This document shows positions 1 through 8,834 of a DNA stretch of 64,000 nucleotides, one piece after another. This stretch comes from Fischerella thermalis PCC 7521 (lineage in GTDB: Bacteria; Cyanobacteriota; Cyanobacteriia; Cyanobacteriales; Nostocaceae). The stretch is taken from the NCBI RefSeq assembly GCF_000317225.1, contig NZ_AJLL01000010.1, forward strand, positions 56,958 through 120,957, read 5' to 3'. Position 1 is the first letter of the stretch. Each line of letters begins with the position of its first letter. Position numbers and translations under genes: made by a program. Under the pieces are notes generated by a model. That model was given only the letters and a program-made list of their open reading frames with translations. It was not told the origin of the DNA and did no database searches.

Positions 1-911
1 GGGGTGCAGTAGATGATGTAGTCATGGGTGGAGTCAGTGAAAGTAATATTCAATTAGTAGAAGGTACAGCTCTATTTGCTGGTAATGTTTCCACTGCTAA
101 CTCTGGTGGCTTTGCTTCTGTCAGAACTAAAAATTTCTCTCCTGCTTTTAATTTATCTGGCTACGAAGGTATAAAATTACGTGTGAGAGGCGATGGCAAG
201 CGTTATAAATTCTTTCTCCGTGCAGACACAAAATGGGATGGTATTGGTTACAGTTATTCCTTTGACACCATAGCAAATACTTGGATAGATGTTCGCATCC
301 CGTTTGCGGATTTAGTTCCTGTCTTTAGGGCAAAAACTTTACAAGATTGTCCACCAATTGCCACGAATCAAATTTCCTCATTCCAGTTAATGTTGAGCAA
401 GTTTGAATATGATGGTGAATTAAATCCACAATTTTCTCCTGGTGGTTTTGCCTTACAAGTTGAATCAATCAAAGCTTACGGAGGAGAAACTTTACCACAA
501 TTTATTCTTGTTAGTTCCGCAGGGGTGACTCGTCCAGGACGTCCAGGAATTAATTTGGAGGAAGAACCACCAGCAGTCAGATTAAACGATCAATTGGGAG
601 GTATTCTGACTTGGAAATTAAAAGGCGAAGACAGTTTACGGGCAAGTGGGATTCCCTATACAATTATTAGACCTTGTGCATTGACCGAAGAAGCAGGTGG
701 CAAATCACTGATATTTGAGCAAGGCGACAATATTAGGGGAAAAATTAGTCGCGAAGATGTGGCAGAAATTTGTTTGCAAGCGCTACAACAACCGCAGGCG
801 TGTAACATTACTTTTGAAGTCAAAGAGGGAGAAGATCGCGCTAATTCTATAGAGTGGCAAAAATTATTTGCACAACTACAACCTGATTCAGCAAGTCAAA
901 GGCAGCTATAG
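1..911 (+). CDS. CIA30-domain / NAD(P)-binding (NmrA/SDR-like) protein, 3' part
   Basis: The reading frame is open from base 3 through the left edge, so the 5' end lies outside the window. The codons before the first ATG (base 24) already encode a family-like stretch reading GAVDDVVMGG, typical of CIA30 (complex I intermediate-associated protein 30) domains, so that ATG is internal. About 160 residues of CIA30-like beta sandwich follow. The chain then returns to an atypical SDR/NmrA fold: a VSSAGV strand, a KGEDSLRASG helix and an YTIIRP strand. This arrangement, a CIA30 module inserted in a Rossmann protein, is known in cyanobacteria, and such proteins are thought to act in assembly or redox chemistry near thylakoid complexes. 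The substrate is unknown. The gene ends 142 bp before the convergent pyrR. Confidence 0.85.
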   Translation, partial: GAVDDVVMGGVSESNIQLVEGTALFAGNVSTANSGGFASVRTKNFSPAFNLSGYEGIKLRVRGDGKRYKFFLRADTKWDGIGYSYSFDTIANTWIDVRIPFADLVPVFRAKTLQDCPPIATNQISSFQLMLSKFEYDGELNPQFSPGGFALQVESIKAYGGETLPQFILVSSAGVTRPGRPGINLEEEPPAVRLNDQLGGILTWKLKGEDSLRASGIPYTIIRPCALTEEAGGKSLIFEQGDNIRGKISREDVAEICLQALQQPQACNITFEVKEGEDRANSIEWQKLFAQLQPDSASQRQL

Positions 912-1006
912 CAATTCTATTTGATTTGTGACAATGAAAAGACTTAACTCTTGGCGTTCTTGGCGTCTTGGCGGTTTATTCTCCATCTTTAATCTTATAC
1001 AACGCC

Positions 1007-1040
1007 AGCTCCCGGACTTTTTTAAAAAAGTCGGAGAGCT
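1007..1040. terminator. Probable bidirectional terminator between convergent genes
   Basis: A near-perfect 34-bp palindrome with 17-nt arms and two mismatches. The inner part is GACTTTTTT/AAAAAAGTC, so either strand gives a GC stem and a T-rich tail. It lies between the end of the CIA30 gene (+) and the end of pyrR (-), where a shared terminator would be expected. Confidence 0.6.
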
Positions 1041-1053
1041 TATTTGTTATCAA

Positions 1054-1611
1054 TTAATCTGCAATCAGTTCAACAGCATCTCTTCCATCTATATCTTGTA
1101 AATAAACCTTGACAATTTCTTCTTTGGCAGTAGGTAGCTGCTTACCAACAAAATCTGGATGTATTGGAACCTCACGATGACCTCTATCTACGAGTACAGC
1201 TAGACGAATTACCTCTGGTCTGCCATACTCATTGACAGCATTTAAAGCAGCACGAACTGTTCTTCCCTTAAAGATCACATCATCCACAAGTACAACAATC
1301 TTATCTGTCAAATCAAAAGATATCTCGGTCTTTGCTGGAGTTCGTAGCCCTATTTGGTCGAGGTCGTCGCGATAAAATGTAATATCCAAGGCCCCTACTG
1401 GTACAGATAGACCTTCTAGTGCTTCAATTTGACGTGCCAGTAGTTGTGCTAAGGGTACTCCTCTGGTATATATACCAATTAGTACTAACTGAGATAAATC
1501 GCGCGTCTTTTCCACAATTTGAGAAGCAAGACGATTTACAGTTCGACGAAGTTCCTCAGATGAGAGAATCTCAACTACTTTAGCTTTGGTAGAAACGGTA
1601 GAAATAGTCAT
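1054..1611 (-). CDS. pyrR: PyrR: pyr regulator / uracil phosphoribosyltransferase
   Basis: A 185-residue type I phosphoribosyltransferase fold. The PRPP-binding loop is [12 protein letters not shown] (about residues 107-118), with an upstream GIYTRG segment, and the length is normal for PyrR. In Bacillus, PyrR binds pyr mRNA in response to UMP and also makes UMP from uracil and PRPP. In cyanobacteria the RNA-binding role is less certain, and the enzyme may act mainly in uracil salvage. The gene is followed by a palindromic terminator and has cobD 108 bp upstream on the same strand. The ATG at 1611 gives the usual N-terminus. Confidence 0.93.
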   Translation of the reverse strand: MTISTVSTKAKVVEILSSEELRRTVNRLASQIVEKTRDLSQLVLIGIYTRGVPLAQLLARQIEALEGLSVPVGALDITFYRDDLDQIGLRTPAKTEISFDLTDKIVVLVDDVIFKGRTVRAALNAVNEYGRPEVIRLAVLVDRGHREVPIHPDFVGKQLPTAKEEIVKVYLQDIDGRDAVELIAD

Positions 1612-1719
1612 ATACCAGTATCCCCTGAGCGATTTTTATCCTAAACAACCGAGTCATAGGGAATCAGGAATTAATCAGAAGTAATCAAGCTATCAATTTC
1701 CAACTCCCTACTTTCATGA

Positions 1720-2685
1720 TTACCTGTTTATGGCAAATAACAACAGAGTCATTACCCCTAACCATAACAAAAAGCAACATCGAGTTATTTGCAATGCTTG
1801 CTCAATACTAGCCGGGGTGATTGGATAAGTAGCATCTCCCAACAAAGGTTTATGTTTAGCCACGCCACGATACCAATTAGTTCCTCCGAGCTGTACACCC
1901 AAGGTAGCAGCATAAGCACACTCACTCCAACCAGAATTGGGACTAGGATCATTAGGTGCATCGCGCTGACAAATGTGGATTACATGCAAAGGTTTACCCG
2001 ACAGCAGTGCTATGGTTATTACTGTTAATCGACAAGGAATCAAAGTTAAACCATCTTCTAAGCGTGCACTAAACCAGCCTAAATAGGTATAGGGTGCATG
2101 TCGATAACCCACCATTGAATCTAGGGTACTGCTGGCTTTATATGCCAAAGCCAAGGGAACTGGGCCAATAAATGGTAAAAATGTACCAACTATTGCATAA
2201 AAAAGAGGAGCCGTGACTGCATCAGTTGCATTTTCTGTAACTGTTTCCAGAACTGCTCGTAAAATTTCTGATTCTGTGAGATGTTCTGTATCTCGACCAA
2301 CATAGTTACTCAGGGTACAACGAGCATCCTGGATTTTTCCTAATGTTAAAAGTTGTAAAACTGTTTGGGCTGCGGCTCGCAAACTTTTAGCAGCAAAACA
2401 ACTAGCTAGGAGAATAATTTCTATGGCAATTCCCAACAACGGGTGTAGGGATTTAGTAGTTTGTATTATTAAATAGCCAACAATCCCACTACCAATGACC
2501 AAGAAAATACCTAATAATATTCCTGCTAAACGTTGTGTGAGAGGATTGTGACAATATTTTAAAGCAAATTTGCTGAAGCGAGAAATTATCCACCCCATTA
2601 CTCGTACAGGATGAGGCCATCCCCAAGGATCGCCAATGATATAGTCTAAATAAGCTGCAAGGATTAAAACAATCACAGAATTCAT
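1720..2685 (-). CDS. cobD: Adenosylcobinamide-phosphate synthase (CobD/CbiB)
   Basis: A 321-residue polytopic membrane protein of the CobD/CbiB family. Family features are an N-terminal AAYLDYIIGDPWGWPHP block (about residues 10-26), ENATDAVTAPLFYA (about 150-163) and a C-terminal GGTNWYRG block. The enzyme attaches aminopropanol (phosphate) to adenosylcobyric acid in the inner membrane, a late step in cobalamin synthesis. No other cob genes are adjacent, and no cobalamin riboswitch was recognised upstream. Length and start are typical. Confidence 0.93.
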   Translation of the reverse strand: MNSVIVLILAAYLDYIIGDPWGWPHPVRVMGWIISRFSKFALKYCHNPLTQRLAGILLGIFLVIGSGIVGYLIIQTTKSLHPLLGIAIEIILLASCFAAKSLRAAAQTVLQLLTLGKIQDARCTLSNYVGRDTEHLTESEILRAVLETVTENATDAVTAPLFYAIVGTFLPFIGPVPLALAYKASSTLDSMVGYRHAPYTYLGWFSARLEDGLTLIPCRLTVITIALLSGKPLHVIHICQRDAPNDPSPNSGWSECAYAATLGVQLGGTNWYRGVAKHKPLLGDATYPITPASIEQALQITRCCFLLWLGVMTLLLFAINR

Positions 2686-2755
2686 TTGTCATTTGTTATG
2701 TTGTATGTTGTTTTGTGTTCCAACCAACAACCAACAACCAACGAATAACTAATGA

Positions 2756-3199
2756 CTAAATAATAAAACTGGCTTCTTCACCAAGGGAGGCTTGCCAACT
2801 GCGAGCATCGTAATAAAGGTCTGCCAAAGTAATACTGTACAATGCTTCTTTCAATTTTTGGTGCAGCCTTTGCCAAAGAGTAAATGTTACCCAATCTTCT
2901 GCTTGTCCTGGGGAAGCTTGATGATGAGGTAAAGGTTCTATTGTTTCACCAACTGCTTCTAATATTTCGCCTAAAGATATTTGTGCTGGTTTCCTTGCTA
3001 GTTGGTATCCGCCGATGCTACCGCGAATAGATTTTACTAACCCAGCACGACGCATTTCTATTAGCAGTTTTTCTAGGTAAGGAGCTGGGATATCTTGACG
3101 AGAGGCGATCGCTTTCGTGGAAACAGGCCCATAATTCGGTTGTAAACTCAAATCTAGCAAAGCTTTGACACTGTAATGTCCTTTGGTAGTTAGTTTCAT
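2756..3199 (-). CDS. Rrf2-family transcriptional regulator lacking cluster cysteines
   Basis: 147 residues. The N-terminal winged helix-turn-helix (about residues 1-80, with PAPYLEKLLIEMRRAGLV and a GGYQLAR wing) is typical of Rrf2/IscR/CymR. The region that carries the three [2Fe-2S]-binding cysteines in IscR/NsrR contains none here. In fact the whole protein has no cysteine, so it cannot sense through a cysteine-ligated Fe-S cluster. It could resemble CymR (a protein-partner sensor) or work through another ligand. It has its own repeat-rich spacers on both sides, so neighbours do not indicate targets. Confidence 0.88.
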   Translation of the reverse strand: MKLTTKGHYSVKALLDLSLQPNYGPVSTKAIASRQDIPAPYLEKLLIEMRRAGLVKSIRGSIGGYQLARKPAQISLGEILEAVGETIEPLPHHQASPGQAEDWVTFTLWQRLHQKLKEALYSITLADLYYDARSWQASLGEEASFII

Positions 3200-3592
3200 T
3201 TTCGTAAAGTTTTTATTTGTTGTTTGTTGTTTGGTGTTTCAACCAACCACCAACCAATAACTAAGGATCAGTTTTACTTATCGTTCTGTGTGCCAATAAT
3301 CAAACAAGTGTAAGTAGACTAATTTTAGCTATGCTTTAGGAAACTTAAACAAACATAGATTACAGTGTAGCAGTCTTTCATAAACTAGAGATATTTATCA
3401 GCTTCAGCCATATTATTTAAATTAGATTGCATAGTAAATATTAATAGACCTGCAAAAATTTGCTGAATTGTGTAATATACTTTGCGGTAGCTGATATAAA
3501 AATAAAAGGATTGTGTTATCACTTCCTCAAGGTCAGCTAAAATAAAATCGATTCAACTCACTCAATCGTTCGTTCATTTTCGCTCTAAGTTG
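3200..3592. other. AT-rich divergent promoter region
   Basis: About 390 bp between the divergent Rrf2 and cyAbrB genes. The first 60 bp next to Rrf2 is repeat-like (TTGTTGTTTGG type and its complement). The remainder is AT-rich with no open frame, no stable hairpin and no motif that I can assign. It presumably holds both promoters. Confidence 0.4.
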
Positions 3593-4006
3593 ATGGCTAA
3601 ACAGAAAAAAATTGAACCCCTAACCGGCGAAGAGTTGCTCAAGAAAGTCAAAGAACTAGAAAATCTGAGCAAAGAAGAAAAAGCTAAACAGTGTGGCTAC
3701 TATACTGTGACTAAAAATGGTATAGAGCGCGTCAACATGATGAAATTCTTGAATGCTCTCATTGATGCTGAAGGCATTCAGTTAGATAGCGCACCTAGCG
3801 CAAATGGTCGTGGTGGACGCAGTGCTAGCTACAGAATTAGTGTGCAGTCTAACGGTAACTTACTAATAGGTTCTGCTTACACAAAACAGATGAATCTCAA
3901 ACCCGGAGATGAGTTTATCATTACTTTGGGTAAAAAACACATTCGTCTGAGACAGATAGACTCAGATGAAAGAGAAGAGGTCGAAGTTCTAGAAGCAACA
4001 GCATAA
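3593..4006 (+). CDS. cyAbrB-type transcriptional regulator
   Basis: 137 residues from the ATG at 3593; the in-frame TTG just before it is not needed. Highly conserved cyAbrB blocks are present: an N-terminal EPLTGEELLKKVKELE helix, CGYYTVTKNGIERVNMMKF (about residues 35-53), then a C-terminal AbrB-like half with NGRGGRSASYRI and KPGDEFIITLG. Family members (cyAbrB1/CalA, cyAbrB2) are DNA-binding regulators of carbon/nitrogen balance, hydrogenase and redox genes. The N-terminus suggests the CalA/cyAbrB1 side, but I cannot decide from sequence alone. It is monocistronic, convergent with the ClC gene. Confidence 0.9.
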   Translation: MAKQKKIEPLTGEELLKKVKELENLSKEEKAKQCGYYTVTKNGIERVNMMKFLNALIDAEGIQLDSAPSANGRGGRSASYRISVQSNGNLLIGSAYTKQMNLKPGDEFIITLGKKHIRLRQIDSDEREEVEVLEATA

Positions 4007-4086
4007 TATAGTTAATGGTCAAAAGTCCAAATTCAATAGTCATAGTCAATCATATTGACCATTGACTATTGATCATTGACTAATAA
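4007..4086. repeat. Short ATTGACT/ATTGACC-type repeats
   Basis: The short space between the convergent cyAbrB and ClC genes is made almost entirely of reiterated AATAGTCA, ATTGACC and ATTGACT words. Nearly the same words recur at 34628-34658, 38085-38120 and 42995-43055. It is repeat filler with no clear terminator. Confidence 0.5.
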
Positions 4087-5991
4087 CTAATGACTAGTGA
4101 CTACATCTGTTATTGTTACCGATGGTAGATAGTGACAGAGAGCTTTACGGGTGACTGCCACATTACAGGTTAAAGCAATTTGTTCCCGTTCTAGTAATCC
4201 TAAAATTTGTTCGGGGTTATCTGACGCTACTACTGGTAACTGATGCAAGCCGCGAAGAGACATGCGATCTAAGGCTTCAGATAAGGGTTCATCTTGATGA
4301 GCATAGAGAATATCAGTGGTACAAATATCAATTAGGGTTTGATTGGATAGATTACCTTGATTTGCAGTAGATGAATCTGGGTAATTTTGCCAAGCAGAAA
4401 GGGTACGGTTGATATCTTCTAAAGAGAGGATACCAACTAATTGCCCTAGTTCATTTACTACTAAAGCACTGCGGGTGCGATCGCGTGTCATTTCTAAAGC
4501 TGCTTCGATCACTGTCATGGTTGCTGGCAGTTTTTTCGGACAAGGATGCATAGCTTCTTGAACAAGAATTTGCTGTAAAATTTCTGCTTGCTCGTCTTTT
4601 AATTCCGAAAGACCTATTTGTTGAAGATTGGAGTTGGAGTTTGAATTGGGCTTTATCCGCTCCACTAGCCAAACACTTAAACCGACAGCCGCCATTAACG
4701 GTAACACAATGCGGTAGTCCCGCGTTAATTCAAATAACAATAAAATTGCTGTTAATGGCGCTCTGACACTAGCAGCAAGTACGGCAGCCATTCCTACCGT
4801 TGCATAAGCAGGGGGGGCTGCCATAAAACCACTGATTGCAGGTGCTACATTTGCCAAAATTTTTGCATAGGCAGAACCTAAAGAAGCACCCAAAAACATT
4901 GCTGGTGCAAATACACCACCAACAAAACCACTGCCAACACTAATTGCTGTGATAACCAGCTTTACTAGCAACAACAAAATTAACAGCTGCAATGAAAACT
5001 CCACATCTTGCAGCATCGCTTCTACTGTTTCATAACCAATACCTAAAATTTGCGGTAAATATAAAGCGGTAACACCAACAATCAGTCCACCGATAATAGG
5101 ATGAATAGGTAATGGTATTTTTCCCAATATAGAAAAACCAGGAGCTTTACCTGCAAAGCAAGCTTTTGCCAGGCGAATTAATTGCGTATAAGTCAAAGAC
5201 ACCAAACTCGCCCATAAACCCAAACCAAGATAGAGTGGTAATTCTAATGGACTACGGACTTGGTAAACAGGTAAGGCAAAAGCCGGTTGTCCTCCCAAAC
5301 CAATATGAGAAATTAACGCTGCGACTACTGCTGCTAGTAGCACTACACTTACCGCAGAAGTAGCGAATGATGTTGCTCCCAATACAACTTCTAATGCAAA
5401 AAAAACACCTGCGATCGGGGCATTAAATCCAGCTGCTAAACCAGCAGCTGCACCAGCACCTAATAATAGACGCTGACGTTCTTGTGATACTTGTAACACC
5501 ACAGACAGCAGCATCCCAAAATTGGCACCAATTTCTACACTAGGGCCTTCTGGCCCCAAAGAAGCACCACTTCCCAAGGAGACAGCTGCTGCTAACATTT
5601 TGGTGACTGGACGCAACTGTCGTTTGATTTCTCCCTTTTGAGAAGCAGCAATCAATGATGAAAGTCCAGGGCCAAAGTCTTGGGTTCGCCAGCGCATTAA
5701 ACCAACAATTAGTCCACCTAAAATAGGAACGCAAGCTAAAGTCCAAGCACCCCAAACACCGATCACACTCATTAGATTTTCCAGCATCAAATGATGGATC
5801 AGCCCGATTAAATAATGAAAAGTTACCACACCCATACCACTACCACTGCCAATAAGCAAGGCCAGAAGTAACACAACTGTTTCTGGGGATGGTTGAAAAC
5901 GATTAACTAAATAGGTTAAACGGAAGGAAGGGAAACCAAAGGTGGGTTTTTCAGTCACCTTCCTGAGTTCTGTCGGAGGCAGGAGAGTCAT
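4087..5991 (-). CDS. ClC-family chloride channel/transporter with C-terminal CBS pair
   Basis: 634 residues: a ClC membrane domain (about 35-450) followed by two CBS domains (about 475-625) that may bind adenine nucleotides. The gating glutamate motif GPEGPSVEIG is present with Glu148. At the place of the internal proton glutamate of E. coli ClC-ec1 the sequence reads FALEVV, with valine at 202, as in many channel-type ClCs. The usual GSGIP anion motif is changed to GPGLS (about 107-111). By family knowledge, loss of the internal glutamate often abolishes strict Cl-/H+ exchange, so channel-like behaviour is possible (inference). It is convergent with cyAbrB. Confidence 0.92.
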   Translation of the reverse strand: MTLLPPTELRKVTEKPTFGFPSFRLTYLVNRFQPSPETVVLLLALLIGSGSGMGVVTFHYLIGLIHHLMLENLMSVIGVWGAWTLACVPILGGLIVGLMRWRTQDFGPGLSSLIAASQKGEIKRQLRPVTKMLAAAVSLGSGASLGPEGPSVEIGANFGMLLSVVLQVSQERQRLLLGAGAAAGLAAGFNAPIAGVFFALEVVLGATSFATSAVSVVLLAAVVAALISHIGLGGQPAFALPVYQVRSPLELPLYLGLGLWASLVSLTYTQLIRLAKACFAGKAPGFSILGKIPLPIHPIIGGLIVGVTALYLPQILGIGYETVEAMLQDVEFSLQLLILLLLVKLVITAISVGSGFVGGVFAPAMFLGASLGSAYAKILANVAPAISGFMAAPPAYATVGMAAVLAASVRAPLTAILLLFELTRDYRIVLPLMAAVGLSVWLVERIKPNSNSNSNLQQIGLSELKDEQAEILQQILVQEAMHPCPKKLPATMTVIEAALEMTRDRTRSALVVNELGQLVGILSLEDINRTLSAWQNYPDSSTANQGNLSNQTLIDICTTDILYAHQDEPLSEALDRMSLRGLHQLPVVASDNPEQILGLLEREQIALTCNVAVTRKALCHYLPSVTITDVVTSH

Positions 5992-6280
5992 TGAGTGAGG
6001 AGTAAATCTAATAAAAAATTTAAATTTTTATGTCTTACTTTTCATTGTGAGTGATCATTTAGCAACCAGACAAGTCACGAAATGGGGTCAAGCAAAAAGG
6101 AAAAAGATTAAAAGTACAAATAATGACTTTTACCATTCCCCCTTCACCTTTACCCTACTACTGGAAAAAGTCAATTTGGGCAGAGTATCTACATATGTTT
6201 GAGAAATTTACAAAGCTTTGGTTAAAAATTTTTTAGTGTGCAACATTAATGTGGCGATAATGCTTAAATGAGAGAGAATT

Positions 6281-6373
6281 ATGGTCGGGGAAATCTACAC
6301 ACTTTTTCAGCAGGAATTCAATATAGCTATTGTTATGAAGACAGTAAGTGGACTAAGCGGACGAGGTAGATGA
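6281..6373 (+). CDS. Candidate 30-residue upstream ORF coupled to the next gene
   Basis: ATG at 6281 follows GAGAGAATT, a passable ribosome-binding site. The frame runs 30 codons (starting MVGEIYTLFQQ, ending SGRGR) to a TGA that overlaps the ATG of the 6370 gene as ATGA, the classic layout for translational coupling. I recognise no family. It could be a leader peptide controlling the zinc-ribbon gene, or a chance frame. Confidence 0.35.
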   Translation: MVGEIYTLFQQEFNIAIVMKTVSGLSGRGR

Positions 6374-6744
6374 ATACACACACTTTTGATAATCATTATT
6401 TAACTTGCCCCATTTGCCAGAATTCTACGCCTACCCCAGTTAAAAGTTATGTTGGATTGTTTAGCTGCCCGTATTGTCACCAAAGGCTAGTTGTTTGTAA
6501 AAGTGGTCACTATGTCCGTGATCCGTTCATCTTAAGACAGATAATGGTTTCCTCGACATTACGCCGCCAAAGCCGACCTATAGCCAGGATCATTCGGGAT
6601 TTTTTTGTCTTCAAAAGTCCTTTGCTTGCTGTGGTTGTAGGAAGCGCTATTGTTTTTGGTATGATTTCTATGTATCAGCAAAATCGTAACAGTGACACCT
6701 CGTCACCAAAAATAGAAATAGAGGAGGGAAGAAAACCCCAGTGA
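6370..6744 (+). CDS. Small zinc-ribbon protein with one membrane segment, function unknown
   Basis: 124 residues. The N-terminal part has two CPxC pairs (CPIC at about 14-17 and CPYC at about 34-37), which suggests a zinc ribbon. A basic stretch follows, then a single hydrophobic helix (about 81-103, SPLLAVVVGSAIVFGMIS) and a short polar tail. This looks like a membrane-anchored zinc-finger protein with the ribbon in the cytoplasm. No specific family is recognised. The start overlaps the stop of a 30-codon frame. Repeat-rich DNA follows. Confidence 0.65.
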   Translation: MNTHTFDNHYLTCPICQNSTPTPVKSYVGLFSCPYCHQRLVVCKSGHYVRDPFILRQIMVSSTLRRQSRPIARIIRDFFVFKSPLLAVVVGSAIVFGMISMYQQNRNSDTSSPKIEIEEGRKPQ

Positions 6745-6954
6745 ATGATGTCCCTGGGATGGATATCCTCTTCCACAGTTTTCAGTATTAATATATCAAA
6801 AAATATACTTGATGATTGTTGGTAGTTGGTTGTTGATTGTTGTTTGGAAAAACCCTACTCTACAACAAGCTTATGAGTGCGTCTACGTAACGGGAACTGC
6901 CTTTGGTAGTGGGCTGGACTCACCAACACCAAACAACAACCAACCAACAAACAA

Positions 6955-8574
6955 CTATTTAATATCTTTTGTCACTAGTTTCCACCCTTCTGCTTGGTCA
7001 ATAACCTTGAGTGAATCAAGTTGAAGAGCATAAACGGCGGACTTGTCAAGCAATAAATAAGGTTGTTTTTGATTGTGCCAATAATCTTGCAGTTCTTTAA
7101 AAGAAGCAGGAACAATATTGCGATCGCTATAAAAATTCAATGAGGGACGGTGTTCAGGGTTAGATGTATAAATTTTTGCGCCGGATGGTGTTCCTTCGCG
7201 GATCATGTTGGCCACTGGTTGAACTGGATAACGTTCTGCCAATTCCCAAACCCAGTAATTAGATTTCATAAATAAGAATAGCGAAACATAAGACCCCCAA
7301 AACAAAACTTTGAGAAATTGGCGATCACCTCGTTCTGCCAAAATCGCTGCGAGAGCCATTGTCATCGCTGCTGCTGCAAAAATCAGCTGTAACTGTAATT
7401 CAGATTTTGCTGTTGGTACGAAACTGAAATAAATACTACCAGCAGTCGCGACCAAAGCTAGCAAAGTTAAACTTACTACCCAAAATCGTGGGTAAGACGA
7501 TAGCACAGGTAAATCTTCAATTTCCCCTAGTTTCGCTCCGATTACCAAGGCGAGACTAGGATAAATAGGAAATACATACCAAGGAAGTTTTGTTTCCATC
7601 AGAGAAATAGTAACTAAATAAACTCCCATCCATACCAACACAAGTTTTGCCCAACTGAGGTTACGGTTTTCTCTGGCTAAATGCAAGCTGGACGGTAAAA
7701 AAATTAACCACGGCCAAGTATATTTAAGAATTTCCAATAGATAATACCAGGGTGGGCCGGAATGGCCTTCAACCGATGACCAAATGCGATTGAGAGATTG
7801 GCTGAACATACCAACATTGGTAAAGGTGCGACCATACTCCCACCATTGAGCTAGATACCAAAAAGCCACGGGTAAACTACCTATGAGCATTCCTACCCAC
7901 ATATAACCACTAGTCAGCAGTCGTGGTGTATCCCAAAACAGAAATGCGACTACGACAGCAGCTAACAGTAGACCTAACATACCTTTAGTGAGGCAGATTA
8001 AGCCGAAAGCGATACCCACACCAAGGCAATAACGTAAATCGCGGCGCGATCGCAACACACACAACATCATTAATATAAAAAAACATACCACTGCCCCATC
8101 CAACATGGCTAAGCGCCCATGACGCACCACTGGCAGCATTGTTAAGTAAACTAGAGCGCTATAAACAGCACAAGAACGTTGACGAAATATTTCTCTACCC
8201 ACACAATACAGCAATGGTACTGATAGTGCTGTTAAAATTGATCCTGGTAAGCGCGCTGTCCACTCGTTTACGCCACCCAAGGAGTAAGCCCCAGCAATCA
8301 GCAAATGCATTAACGGTGGTTTGTTGTGGTACGGTTCACCTCCCAGGGTTGGGTAAAGCCAACTCATTGAGCCAGCAGGGGCGTGCAAAATCTCTTTGGC
8401 AACCTGTGCCACGGTTCCTTCATCCCAATCTCGTAGCGGTAATCCGCCTAGATTTATGGTAAAAAGTAATACAGCTGCTACCAGCAGCACTATTATCCAT
8501 GTCCAATCAATCCATTTGTTTAGCGATCGATATTGCTTTTCTAGACGACCCCAAGTAAAGCTTCCTTCTTGCAT
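6955..8574 (-). CDS. GT39/ArnT-like membrane glycosyltransferase
   Basis: 539 residues with an N-terminal hydrophobic helix and about ten more. The first external loop carries RDWDEG (Asp51-Glu52), the acidic motif of the GT-C superfamily (ArnT, protein mannosyltransferases). HNKPPLMHLL follows and is typical of ArnT-like proteins. These enzymes transfer a sugar from a polyprenyl-phosphate carrier to lipids, glycans or proteins on the outer face of the inner membrane. The donor and acceptor cannot be read from the sequence. Two more GT-C genes lie within 6 kb, which suggests a cell-envelope glycan cluster. Confidence 0.87.
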   Translation of the reverse strand: MQEGSFTWGRLEKQYRSLNKWIDWTWIIVLLVAAVLLFTINLGGLPLRDWDEGTVAQVAKEILHAPAGSMSWLYPTLGGEPYHNKPPLMHLLIAGAYSLGGVNEWTARLPGSILTALSVPLLYCVGREIFRQRSCAVYSALVYLTMLPVVRHGRLAMLDGAVVCFFILMMLCVLRSRRDLRYCLGVGIAFGLICLTKGMLGLLLAAVVVAFLFWDTPRLLTSGYMWVGMLIGSLPVAFWYLAQWWEYGRTFTNVGMFSQSLNRIWSSVEGHSGPPWYYLLEILKYTWPWLIFLPSSLHLARENRNLSWAKLVLVWMGVYLVTISLMETKLPWYVFPIYPSLALVIGAKLGEIEDLPVLSSYPRFWVVSLTLLALVATAGSIYFSFVPTAKSELQLQLIFAAAAMTMALAAILAERGDRQFLKVLFWGSYVSLFLFMKSNYWVWELAERYPVQPVANMIREGTPSGAKIYTSNPEHRPSLNFYSDRNIVPASFKELQDYWHNQKQPYLLLDKSAVYALQLDSLKVIDQAEGWKLVTKDIK

Positions 8575-8834
8575 ATTCTAGGATAATAATTTGACTTGCT
8601 GGTTCGATGAAAAAAAGACGTTCGTGCATCTTGATGTGTTGCCATTTCGCAACAAATAGAGTCTGAAGTTCCTCCTTGTTTTTAAATTAACTCAATTTTT
8701 GCTAATTAATCATAATATTTTTTGACAACTTTTCTGACGTTACTCTTAAATTGATTTCAAGAGCATTGATTGAAAAAAATTGACACGAAAAACACTAACT
8801 ATAAATCTTGATTTGGTGAGCGTGGAGAAAATAA
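8575..8834. promoter_or_regulatory. Divergent promoter region
   Basis: 260 AT-rich bases between divergent genes. A GGAG ribosome-binding site sits 7 nt before the ATG at 8835. No specific operator was recognised. Confidence 0.35.

Noticed and set aside
6809..7024. 71-codon frame
   Set aside because: Repeat-rich, overlaps the end of the GT-C gene on the other strand, no recognisable protein.
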